DNA of 64,000 nucleotides from Hemerocallis citrina (Eukaryota > Streptophyta > Magnoliopsida > Asparagales > Asphodelaceae), in assembly GCA_017893485.1 (NCBI GenBank), contig CM030367.1, positions 140,447,089-140,511,088 of the forward strand, written 5' to 3'. The notes under the pieces are model-generated. The model ran no database searches. It had not been told where the DNA came from and saw only the letters and a list, made by a program, of their open reading frames with translations. The position numbers and the translations under genes were made by a program. Position 1 is the stretch's first letter. Each line of letters begins with the position of its first letter. Positions 1 through 9,577 of the stretch are shown piece after piece.

Positions 1-887
1 ACCCACATTCAATTTTGCATATCTGTATGATGCTTATGAGTGAACTTGTTATTCAATGATATATATTTCGCATATTTTAGTTTGAACAATGTGCAAATTT
101 TCTGTATACATGTTTGTTTGTTTTTTTGGTAAGGGGGGCCCAATTTCAGGAGTTCGCCTCGGGCCCTCGGAAACTCAGGGCCGGCCCTAACTGCTTATCA
201 TAATTGGAATATCACAGAGCACTACCTCTGGACCAATATATATGGGATGAAACTGGGTTTAGGGTACTGGGCTTCATGCCAGTCAACCCGGTCCAACAAT
301 TAGCATACAACATGTGCAAAGCGCGTGTTGCCCCCATAGACATTATACACAATAATATTCTATTATATTGAGAATTTACTTATATATCCAACATTTAAGG
401 CCATGTACAAAAAATAAAATTGTTCACTTTACAAACAAGCCTATATTTTTCAATATATTGATAAAATATGATACAACCGGGGAAGGGGGTAATACCAATA
501 CCTCGAAATTAAAATGAAATTAATAAGGTATAGAAGTATAGATCAATAGAACCCGGATAGTGAATGTAAAGACTTGCACTTCGAAAATCTTGAACCGAAA
601 ACTCTACATTCAAATTAATTAACAATTTCACAATAATTAATTGGTCTTCTGTTTTATAGAAAAATCATTTTTTTGATTTATGAATGATAAGTTTTCTTAT
701 GAAAGTCTATATATTTATTTGATTATTAGAAACAAGAAATAATTCTATTAATCGAATAATTGTAAAGCTATTGTCTTTCATATAAAAACTCATTTTTATT
801 TATGGAAATTGTATTCTTATTTATGAGGATCGTTGTCTAAATGAAAAGTGCATCTTCTTGTTAACGATTTTAACTTTTATTAGATTA
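1..887. other. AT-rich intergenic DNA, no gene seen
   Basis: This stretch is AT-rich with no coding pattern. Its only distinctive part is a short GC-rich patch near 131-189, listed separately. It ends at the CTAG end of a small Helitron. Confidence 0.6.
131..189. repeat. GC-rich fragment resembling a DNA-transposon terminus
   Basis: The patch contains GGGCCC, GGGCCCTCGG and CAGGGCCGGCCC within AT-rich surroundings. A similar block lies at about 16378-16434 (GGGCCCTGGG then TAGGGCCGGCC) in the same orientation. From memory these resemble ends of plant hAT-type elements. No partner terminus or target duplication was found, so the assignment is weak. Confidence 0.25.
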
Positions 888-1101
888 CTAGATTTGCCCG
901 TGGGCACGTGCTTACGGCACGTCTTCAGAACAATACAACATATGAAAAGCCTTGCAAACAGTAAATCAACAATCATATAGCTCAAGTTTGAATAGTATGA
1001 CAATAATTAGATTTAAATAAAAGTCCATGTTTTCATTGGTATATGTTGAAAAATAATTATGAATTGGGGTATAAAAGTCCATGTTTCCATAAGTGTGTGT
1101 G

Positions 1102-1140
<39 letters not shown>

Positions 1141-1322
1141 GGAGGGAGAGAGAGAATAATTAAATAAATAAAGGAGTTGTTTTTGGAGGGATTTGAATTT
1201 GAATTTTGGGAGGAAACTTTTGGAAGGAAAAATGTATTTTGTGAGGTTAGATCTGGGCCATTGATTTTGGGGGGATTGAATGAGAGCCACATGATAGCTT
1301 TCTTTGTGTTTTATTATATAGA
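888..1322 (-). mobile_element. Non-autonomous Helitron, copy 1
   Basis: Read on the minus strand, the element starts TCTATATAATAAAACAC (1322 downward) and ends GGGCAAATCTAG at 888. It sits between a host A and T, as Helitrons do. Near the 3' end, GCCC-AC-GGGC can form a short hairpin. Nearly the same start, body and end occur on the plus strand at 22248-22725, which fixes both boundaries. It has no coding capacity. A (TA)n/(GA)n microsatellite lies at about 1099-1156. Short ORFs across this microsatellite are not genes. Confidence 0.8.
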
Positions 1323-1368
1323 TTATTAATAAGAAGTTTTGTTTGAGCTGAATAATTGATAAAGTTAG

Positions 1369-1864
1369 TGATGTGGTATATATGACGTGGCCCAATCAGG
1401 GCCATCAGATCTCCTTAGATTCTGTTCTCCTGTGATCATCAGGTCTACAAGTCCAATAGCTTTCTGCCAACTCAGGCCCAAAGGTAAATGGGTTCGACCC
1501 GGCCCGTTAGGGTCCCAGACCCGTTTACCCATACTTATAAATACCAGACCCCTTCCTCACTTTCAAAGGTAATCAATCTTTCTCCACCTGAACCCTAGCT
1601 ACTGTTGCTTTCTCAGTGACTGACTAGATCGTCGGAGGGCCTGTCTCTAGGATCTCTCTCTGACACTCTAGGCATTGTGCAGGTCCGAAGATCCGAGCCG
1701 AGCTCCCAACATCCGAGCCGATCTACTAGCCTCAACCTATCACCTGCTACTCCCGAGCCGGTCCTACAACTGGGGATCAGACCAACGTCAGTGTCATGCC
1801 TTCCACTTCACAAATTATAAGAACTCACACCTGTTGCCTCCACACCCAAAAACAAGCAGCATCA
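1369..1864 (+). repeat. 5' LTR of element A
   Basis: It starts TGATGTGG and ends GCAGCATCA, so the tips TGATG/CATCA are inverted repeats. It pairs with 14905-15400, also 496 bp. By eye the two differ by very roughly one base in ten to fifteen. Short ORFs here are not genes. Confidence 0.95.
1536..1543 (+). promoter_or_regulatory. TATA box in A 5' LTR
   Basis: TATAAATA is conserved at the same LTR position in all four copies (1536, 15072, 23669, 56571). It is the likely core promoter for the sense transcript. Confidence 0.7.
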
Positions 1865-1866
1865 GG

Positions 1867-1885
1867 TTGGCGTCGTCTGTGGGAA
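1867..1885 (+). other. Primer binding site of element A
   Basis: Just inside the LTR, TTGGCGTCGTCTGTGGG follows a 2-base spacer. The TGG matches a tRNA CCA tail. B has TTGACGCCTTCTGTGGG at the same place. I do not assign the tRNA species. Confidence 0.65.
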
Positions 1886-2017
1886 ACGAGCGACACCTAC
1901 ATAGGTCCGACCCTGTCTGAGGACATCACCTCGAACCCAGGCTCTTTGATGGCTCCCAACGCCAGAAGGATCGTCACATCTGGACTTTGTCCAGACCCTC
2001 CTCCGCTTTAAAGCCAC

Positions 2018-3480
2018 GTGGATGCCCAAGGCTCCAACCAACCGCGAGCCAATGGCTCAGCCGGACCCGGACCAGGCGCTTCACACTCTGTTGCAACTGA
2101 TCTGCAACACGTCATCCAGAACCGGCAGGCTAGCCGAACAAGGGGAAGGGTCGCTTCCAACTCAGTCCCAAACCATGGCAAGCAGCCTACCCTAGAAGGG
2201 GAACCAGGGCACAGCCGCTCACCCCAGGGACCTCCCCCCTCGCGTGGCCTTGCGGAGCGGGCCCCAGTCACGAGGGTCGAGTTCCAAAACTTCAGGAACG
2301 AGGTCCTCCAGGAAATCCGAGGCAGACACAGGGTCGAGACGAGGGACAACTCATACCCTCAGTCAGAAGCTAGGGGCGGTGAATCCAACTGATTGACCCA
2401 CCCACTAGAACAAGAAGACGCCGTCCTTGGACACCTCTGGGAGATGGAGAACCGCCTCGCCTATCTCGGCGAGGGCGGGCCGATGCTATGCCATGGTTAC
2501 AGGCCGATTCGACCCCCATTCTCCACCTAGATCTTAGAAGCTGATATCCCCAAAAATTTCAGGCCTCTACATTTTGAAATATACAACGGCGAGGGTAATC
2601 CCGCTGATCACATGGAAGGGTTCAAAACCCTCATGCTGATTCACAGCGCCTCGGATCCGCTCTTATGTCGCGCCTTCCCTGCCACCTTGTGTGGTACGGC
2701 TCGGGAATGGTTTTCAAAACTCACCCCCGGCTCAGTCTTCTCCTTCGAGCAGCTAGAAGTAAGCTTCCTAGCCCACTTCGTGACCATCCAAAAAGTCGAG
2801 AAGACGAGCGCGTCACTTCTGGACCTTAAGCAGAAAGAAGGGGACCCCTCTTTGAGTTCTTTTGCAGACTCATGGCCGAGGCGAGGTCAGTCTCCTCTCG
2901 CGACGCGGGCGTGGATTCCGCAGATTTTCGGAACAATGTTTGCCACGGCCAGTTCAAAGCGTCCTTGGCCAAGAAACCGCCTGTTAACTTCCCCGACCTC
3001 GTCAACAGGGTTGAGAAGTACATTCAGGCCAAGGAAGCTCTACACCCTGAGGGCATCAAGGAAGCTACGGCCAAAAGGAAGCGGAAAGCGGATGACGCCG
3101 AGCCTGCTAAAAAAGCTACGAAAGACGCGGTTGGTCTGAAGAGACTTCCCCCGGTCCCCCATTTTGAAAGATATACCCTGCTAACCCAGTACGTATCAAC
3201 CATCCTCTTAGAGATCGAGGACAAAGGGATCCTCCTACACCCTCCTCGACTGAGCAACAACAAAAAAAGGGACCAGAGGTTCTACTGCCAGTTTCACCGG
3301 GACTATGGCCACGGGATGGACAGTTGTTGCCCCCTTAAAGATGAGATAAAGGCCGTCATCTAGCGAGGGTACCTGAGGGAATTCACCCAAAATAACTCGA
3401 GGGACCGGAGGGACCAGAGGAATTCGAGGCCTTCGCCTCCTCCTCGAACGGTCAGCAAGTAACCCAACCGAGATCCCAAG
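2018..3480 (+). pseudogene. gag: gag of element A, broken
   Basis: Gag would form the particle that packages element RNA. The start MDAQGSNQPR is supported by the same start in B (24136). A TGA at 2390-2392 interrupts the N-terminal part, where B reads through. The retrotransposon-gag core resumes at about 2540 (KTLMLIHSASDP, AREWFSKL, then VSFLAHFV). A frameshift near 2870 moves the reading frame. The zinc-knuckle variant YCQFHRDYGHGMDSC lies at 3291-3335. A TAG at 3361 and further stops follow. No functional product is expected. Confidence 0.85.
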
Positions 3481-3559
3481 CTTGAAGAGGCGGGGGGACA
3501 GGCCATCCTACACTGTGTCCACGGCAGACCCATGGGCGGAGATTCCAAAACATCTCGCA

Positions 3560-4170
3560 AGGCCTTCTTGCGGGAGGTAAGCTTGGTCCACGACCAACCC
3601 CCCTCTAGGATTCGGTAGCAGGCTATCTCCTTCTTAGGAGAAGACCTGGAGGGCATCCGACTCCCGCATTGCGATGCTCTGGTCATCAGCCTCGGCATGG
3701 CCAACCATGAGGTATGGCATATCCTCGTGGACAATGGTAGCTCGGTCAACATCCTCTTCCCGGCCGCCTTTGAAAGCCTCAAGCTCTTCCGCAAAAGGTT
3801 GAAACCAGCAGGGTACACGCTCCATGGATTTCTGGCATCCCTGTCCAGATCAAAGGTATTGTAAAACTTGACGTAACGGCCGACACGGCCCCGACCCTCA
3901 AGACCGAAGCAATGGATTTCATGGTGGTCAATGTCAAGGCCTCCAATAACGCCATCATCGGCAGACTCAGCCTGTGCACCCTCCAGGCGGTTCAATCCGT
4001 CTACCACTTAAAGCTCAAGTTTTCCACCGACCACGGGGTGGGTGTTGTCCGAGGCAATCAGGAATCGGCACGTTCGTTCTACATGACCGCGGTGGGGGGT
4101 GGCATCTTTCCCCTTGACGCGGTGGAGCTCCATTCCAAGCGTGGATCAGAACCCATAGATGTGCTTTAAG
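3560..4170 (+). pseudogene. Aspartic protease region of element A, broken
   Basis: The segment encodes HEVWHILVDNGSSVNILF near 3706-3760. DNGSS is the usual Tat-lineage form of the protease active-site loop. A frameshift and stops lie at about 3830-3900. The conserved protease tail resumes at 3912 (MDFMVVNVKASNNAIIGR, then HLKLKF). The enzyme would have cut the gag-pol polyprotein. B has the same region at 30615-31770. Confidence 0.75.
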
Positions 4171-4369
4171 AGGTCTTTTTTTCCGAGGAAGAAACATCCA
4201 AGTGGTTCCAGGTTAGCCTATCCTTGGCCCCAGACCTAAAGCAAACAATCATTAAGTCTTCGCTGGAACTCCGACCTTTTCGCATGGATGCCATTCGACA
4301 TGCCAAGAATCTCTGAAGACATCATAATGCACCGGCTGAGCATCCGACCAGACTCAAGGCCAGTCTAGT

Positions 4370-4877
4370 AGAATAGGCGTAAGTTCACCCCCGATCGACA
4401 ACTGGCGATCAGGGAGGAAGTTAGGAAACTCCTCTCGACGCGATTTATTAAGGAGGTCAGCTATCCTGAGTGGCTGGCTAATGTGGTAATGGTGAAGAAG
4501 GCAAGCGACACATGGAGAATCTGCATTGATTTTACAGACCTGGACAAGGCCTGTCCCAAAGATCCGTTTTCGCTCCCGAACATCGACACCCTCATAGATG
4601 CGACAGCAGGGCACGAACTACTTAGCTTCATGGATGCCTTTTCAGGCTATAACGATTGTTCCGCCAGACATACCAAAAACTGCCTTCGTGACCGACCAAG
4701 GTCTTTATTGCTACCGGGTCATGCTCTTCGGGCTGAAGAACGCTGGTGCCACTTATCAAAGGCTCGTCAACCGGGTCTTTAAGGAAAAGATCGGGCAAGG
4801 AGGTGTATGTTGACGATATGCTTATCAAAAGCCGTTCGGTCCAAGATCATGTGGCCGACCTCGAAGAAGCTTTTGGG
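4370..4877 (+). pseudogene. pol: Reverse transcriptase of element A, truncated
   Basis: RT motifs are readable in two frames: WRICIDFTDLDKACPKD, SFMDAFSGY (motif A aspartate), FGLKNAGATYQR, then VYVDDM just after a small deletion near 4797. There are frameshifts near 4655 and 4797. Homology to B stops at about 4877 inside EEAF. The rest of RT, both RNase H domains and integrase are missing from A and an antisense LTR-like segment takes their place. Confidence 0.85.
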
Positions 4878-6550
4878 AAACACACGCTCTAAGTGACTTA
4901 CATTTAAATCTCTAGACTCAACACACATTCTAATGTCCACTTCTAGGTGTCGTTCCTTATAAATTTGTACTACTTGAAAGCGTGGCTCTGAATTCAAAGT
5001 TCCATAGGATCTTTACACTTCTTTCGTACAATTTTACAAGGAAAAAAACTTTTGTTACATCAGAGTTTACAATTTACATTACATATTTACAATGGAAGCA
5101 ATTTACAACAATTGACATGAATTGAAATGTACAACTCTTGAATCAATCTTTAATCGACATGCATTCCTTAGTCTTGTTAACCACTTTACCCTGCATAAAA
5201 TCTATGGGCGCGTCAGTTCATTCAACTAATGAAATATTATACAAGGCCATCCTCTCTATGCCGAAAATAGTATAATGATTCTCAATACTTAACAACCAAA
5301 AAATTGTTCACAAACAAAGCTAAAAGGACTATCCTATTGATATCGTGTTGTGAATGTGCACTTAGTCCTTAATGCAATTATTTTTGTTATATGACACTAA
5401 TGCGCACTTGTTCAGAGTCTATGCAACTCATACTATATAGGTCCGAGGGCAAGCCCTTAACCGTTCTTCATCTTGCAGGGTTCAATCCCTCGCTATGACT
5501 TAATCTACTTCTGTAACTACGATAAGTATCCCAGATGTTCTACGAACTACGAACTCATGTCTAGGCGCCCTGGAGAGAATCCCAACGCACTGAAACATGA
5601 CTCATCATGCAGGCATTCTGTAGTAATTTACCTCCTACCATAGACATGACACCACCCGCAGTCGCCAAACATCCCACGAGCGTCACCACCGGGACGGTAC
5701 TCTGGAGTAGTATCCACGTCCTACTCATGACGCATCATGGGACATCTTGTGAATACTCTGACGCCGCCAATCCAATGGCCCTCATACTCAATGTTTTTCT
5801 CTTACTTTCGTTACATCTTCACTATGTATCTAGTCCTTAGTTTAATTGAATCATGAACAAAATCAATCCCTTAGGGTTAGCACTTCCACTATACCGGTCT
5901 TACTCATTCATTTCACATGACCCAAATCTTGGTCTTTTCATTTCAAATATCATTTCATCATTTCTTTCATTGCCGGTATGAGGCTTAGCTACACCCTAGT
6001 TTTCAATTTCAACTTATAATTACAACATTGAGTTTTCCATACTCATAAATTCTCTTTTTCAATTAGCGTGATTTCTAATCATTTCTATGAATCAAATCTC
6101 ATACATATAGTTCAATTGCCATTCATGCATTTCATATTCAAAATTAATTTCTATAATTTTATTAAATTTTCATACTATAGTTCATTTCATTTACTTAATT
6201 CAAAAGTCACTAAGTCGTATTCTTCATTCATACCCAAACTGAATTTAACAATGAGAGTCCATAGATAGCATAATTAAATTTTCTTTCATTCAAAAAAAAT
6301 TCATCTTTTATCACTTAGCATGATGTTCCCAAAAAAAGATCATTTTTATAATTCTCCAAAGTAAAATCCATAAGAGTCTACACAAATTTCACTTCTAACT
6401 CACTTTTATTTAAGTCAAGAGGTACACAAATATTTTCATAAGTTCTACATAATTTTAGAATAATTAATATATATATATATATATTCAGATTTAGAAGCCA
6501 AGAATCAATTTTAAACAAAAAAAAATTCAAAAATTTCTAATCTGCCAAAA

Positions 6551-6616
6551 CCCAGAATCGAACTCGCGACCTGAGAGTAGATAGCCGCCACCGCAAGCCA
6601 ACTGAGCTAGGGTGCA
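6551..6616 (-). ncRNA. tRNA-like (SINE-head-like) segment in LTR F
   Basis: On the minus strand TAGCTCAGTTGGC is a near-ideal RNA polymerase III A box and GTTCGATTC matches the B box. The two starts are about 46 nt apart, as in a tRNA. The flanking arms pair poorly, so this is a tRNA-derived relic or SINE head rather than a working tRNA gene. Confidence 0.45.
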
Positions 6617-6707
6617 CACGCGGTATGTAAAAGGAATTAGCAAATAAGTGTTTTTGGGCTCGGGTTTGGGTTTTATTCAAAAATCCAAAAACAAAAGGCA
6701 GAGCCTA

Positions 6708-6782
6708 GGACTCGAACCCGCTACCACAGAGGTCACCCACGGCTACAGTAAGCGCCCAACACCCACATCAACCATATGGTCT
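6708..6782 (-). ncRNA. Second tRNA-like segment in LTR F
   Basis: On the minus strand GGTTCGAGTCC is a perfect B box. A looser A-box-like TAGACCATATGG lies about 64 nt upstream, a spacing that would need a long variable arm. It sits directly beside the first tRNA-like segment in the same orientation. Confidence 0.35.
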
Positions 6783-7711
6783 AAGAGACCAATTCGTTCC
6801 AAAAGGGTTTGTAATAGTTTTAGTCCAAAACTATGTTCATTACTAGTTTTCAAAATTTCCAAAACATTTTTTTTACTTTTTCTTCTTTTTTTTGAATCAC
6901 AACTTTCCAGAATTTAATCTATTTGAAATCACAGTAAACCAGTAATTTTAAAATCATTATCTACTTATAAAGCATGCATTTTCGATCTCAAATTATGTTC
7001 TAATGTCCATAATTTCGACATTGAGAACAATCACATTTGCACACGATTCGAAGTCTAGATTTCTATAAAAATACCTTATTTCTTCATTCTCTCATTTACG
7101 AACCATCTACATTAATTTAGAACACAAAATTCTCCTCTTTCCTACAATAGAATTTACTCTAATTTAAACAAACAATTTCACATGAAGCATTCAATTCATC
7201 ATTTGTCTCATAAGCATAAATTTCTTCACATAGCATAATTCATAGATATTTAGCATGGCAAATATGATAGTTTCTAGCACTTTAATTTCCAAATAATCAA
7301 CTAGCAACCATTTTAACAACCATTTTCTAAATTACCATCTCATCTCTAATTAAGCATACATGTGTCCAATTCCAATTATTTGTTCTTTAGTAATTTCCTC
7401 AAATCATTCCTAGCATGGTATCTAGATTTAGAAGCATGAGAAACACCCACCTATTGGAGAAAACGAAAATGAAAGCTCCTAGAATGCAAGAAAGTGGCCT
7501 TCTCCTCCTAGAATGTATTGCAATTTGCCTTCTCCTCCTTGAATGTATGGAACCCGAGCCTCCTCTTGTGCTCCTTGGATGATTGGCTGGCCTCTACTTG
7601 GTTAGAACACACACTAATGCACACTCACTAATACTTCTCAATCTTTTGCTCTCTTATTCTTTTTCTTCTTAATGAATTGTTTAGTGCACTAATGAGAAGA
7701 GAAACTAGGGG

Positions 7712-7719
7712 TATTTATA
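7712..7719 (-). promoter_or_regulatory. TATA box of antisense LTR F
   Basis: TATAAATA on the minus strand is followed downstream by the GC-richer leader typical of this LTR family. It is the likely old promoter of F. Confidence 0.45.
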
Positions 7720-8198
7720 CACTTTTAGGATGAGAATAGATGGCTAGGATTCAATCAAGGAGTTAGAGATCAAGGATCAAGATGAATTGGGAAGTTGTAG
7801 TAACTTCCATGAACTCATAACCACCCCTTAACTCCATCCACTCTCTCCACTCTTCTCTAGCCACATCCGGCCTACTCCTAGGGTGTGCAATGCACACTCT
7901 AGTGTGTGCACGTGCCCTATCTAGTGTCCCCCATTAATAAGTTGTACAATATTAATTAATTAATTGTCTACTAAATGTGTCTACATGACAAGTTAAGGCA
8001 ATTAAAAGTGTAATTAATTTGTAGGCTTCTAATTAGTGGGCTTTAGACTCATGGGTCATAATAGAATATTCAATTAATTAGGGTGGGCTTAGAAAACAAG
8101 CTTAGGCTTTTAAAATGGGCTTTTAGGAAATAAAAAGAAAGAAGGAAAACAATTGTTTGTTCATATAAAAGATAATTTTATAAGAAAACATATATACC

Positions 8199-8240
8199 AA
8201 ATTTGCACATACACAACTCGTAATGTGTATGTGCAAATTT
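8199..8240. repeat. Perfect 17-bp inverted repeat at the F / array junction
   Basis: AAATTTGCACATACACA (8199-8215) and TGTGTATGTGCAAATTT (8224-8240) are exact reverse complements around an 8-base loop. The structure lies where the F segment meets the first 56-bp repeat unit of element A. B has no such palindrome at the matching place (about 37860-37885). Confidence 0.9.
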
Positions 8241-9332
8241 CTCACAAGCTTGGACGCCCGATGCTTTCTCACAATCCTGGACGCCCGACACTCGGCATGT
8301 ATCTCCAGCAAGGAACCAGCTCTCCTACAAGCCTGGACTCCCGATGCTCGGCATGTATCTCGAGCAAGGCACCAGCTTTCTCACAAGACTGGGGGGCTGT
8401 CGCTCGGCATGTATCTCGAGTAAGGCACCAGCTTTTTCACAAGCTTGGATGCCTGATGCTCGGTATGTATCTCGAGCAAGGCATCTGCTTTCTCACAAGC
8501 TTCGACGCCTGACGCTTGGCATGTATCTCGAGCAAGGCCCCAGCTTTCTTACAAGCATGGACGCCCGTCGCTCGGCATGTATATCGAGCAAGGCACCAGC
8601 TTTCTCACAAGCATGGATGCCCGTCGCTCGGCATGTATCTCGAGCAAGGCACCAGCTTTTTCACAAGCATGGATGCCCGACGCTCAGGATGTATCTCAAG
8701 CAAGGCACCAACTTTCTCATAAGACAGGATGCCTGATGCTCGGCATGTATCTCGAGCAAGGAACCAGCTTTCTCACAAGTCTGGATGTCCGACGCTCAGC
8801 ATGTATCTTGAGCAAGGCACCAGTTTTCTCACAAGCCTGGACGCCCGTCGCTCGGCATGTATCTCGAGCAAGGCATCGAATTTCTTACAAGCCTGGATGC
8901 CTGACGCTCGGCATGTATCTCGAGCATGACACCAGCTTTCTCACAAGTCTGGACACCCGATGCTCAGCATGTATCTCGAACAAGGCACCAGCTTTCTCAC
9001 AAGCCTGGACACCCAATGCTCGGCATGTATATCGAGCAAGGTACCAGCTTTCTCACAAGTCTGGACGCCCAACACTCGGTATGTACCAAGAGAAGCTGTT
9101 ATGAGTGTAGCCGAAGATCATTGCCGTGCGTAAAGGTCGCATGGCTTTGAAAAAGTCGAAGCACCAGCTTTCTGATAAGCCTGGACGCCCGATGCTCAGT
9201 ATGAACCTCGAGCAAGGCACCAACATTCTCACATGCCTGTACGCCCGACGCTGGGCATGTATCTCGAGCAAGGCACCAGCTTTCTTACAAGCTTGGATGC
9301 CCGACGCTCGGCATGTATCTCGAGAAAGGCAC
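8240..9332 (+). repeat. 56-bp minisatellite array of element A
   Basis: About 19 units of a 56-bp repeat are present, each holding GGCATGTATCTCGAGCAAGG and CAGCTTTCTCACAAGC. A non-repeat break lies at about 9085-9160. Since 56 is not a multiple of three, all three plus frames stay open for long runs. Those ORFs are by-products and not genes. The array lies between pol and the antisense gene. Variable 3' tandem repeats of this kind are known in Tat-lineage elements. Confidence 0.92.
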
Positions 9333-9577
9333 CATATTAATATAGAGACAGAAAAACAGGCAAGACAAGACAATCATCTTCTCATATTATTTCATCAAAG
9401 GAAATTGTGTCGTTACAAAAAGAAACGAAAATACATTGGTAAAACCTATCCTAGGGCTCCTATGTCGGAACCACAGGGTCAAAGCAGACGAGCTCTCGTC
9501 CAGCCGACCGAGTTGGCTCCTTCGCCGGGTCTACCGGTCTCACCAAGATGGAAACGCTAGCGACAGAGCTCTGTGCC

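Larger units (their letters stand above)
4878..8198 (-). mobile_element. F: antisense chromovirus-type long-LTR fragment in element A
   Basis: From about 4966 the sequence matches the antisense LTR at 62931-64000 (shared blocks include TTCGTACAATTTTACAAGGA and CTATCCTATTGATATCGTGT). On the minus strand it has a TATA box (7712-7719) and ends in AT-rich DNA at a 17-bp inverted repeat. The first about 88 bp (4878-4965) are unassigned. No clean target duplication is seen, because the event also removed the 3' half of pol. The length is close to the intact LTRs E1-E3, so it is probably one LTR plus a deletion. Short ORFs inside are not supported as genes. Confidence 0.7.

Noticed and set aside
1057..1395. 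Minus-strand ORFs with SLSLSLSLYIYIYI runs
   Set aside because: Translation of (GA)n and (TA)n microsatellites inside a Helitron.
3360..4007. Minus-strand ORF of 215 codons in element A
   Set aside because: It lies opposite the broken protease region with no recognised domain. The antisense gene of this family lies elsewhere, between the arrays.
8153..9560. Overlapping plus-strand ORFs of 60-175 codons with MYLEQGTSFLTSLDAR-like repeats
   Set aside because: They come from the 56-bp minisatellite, which stays open in all three frames. There is no single conserved frame, start context or domain.
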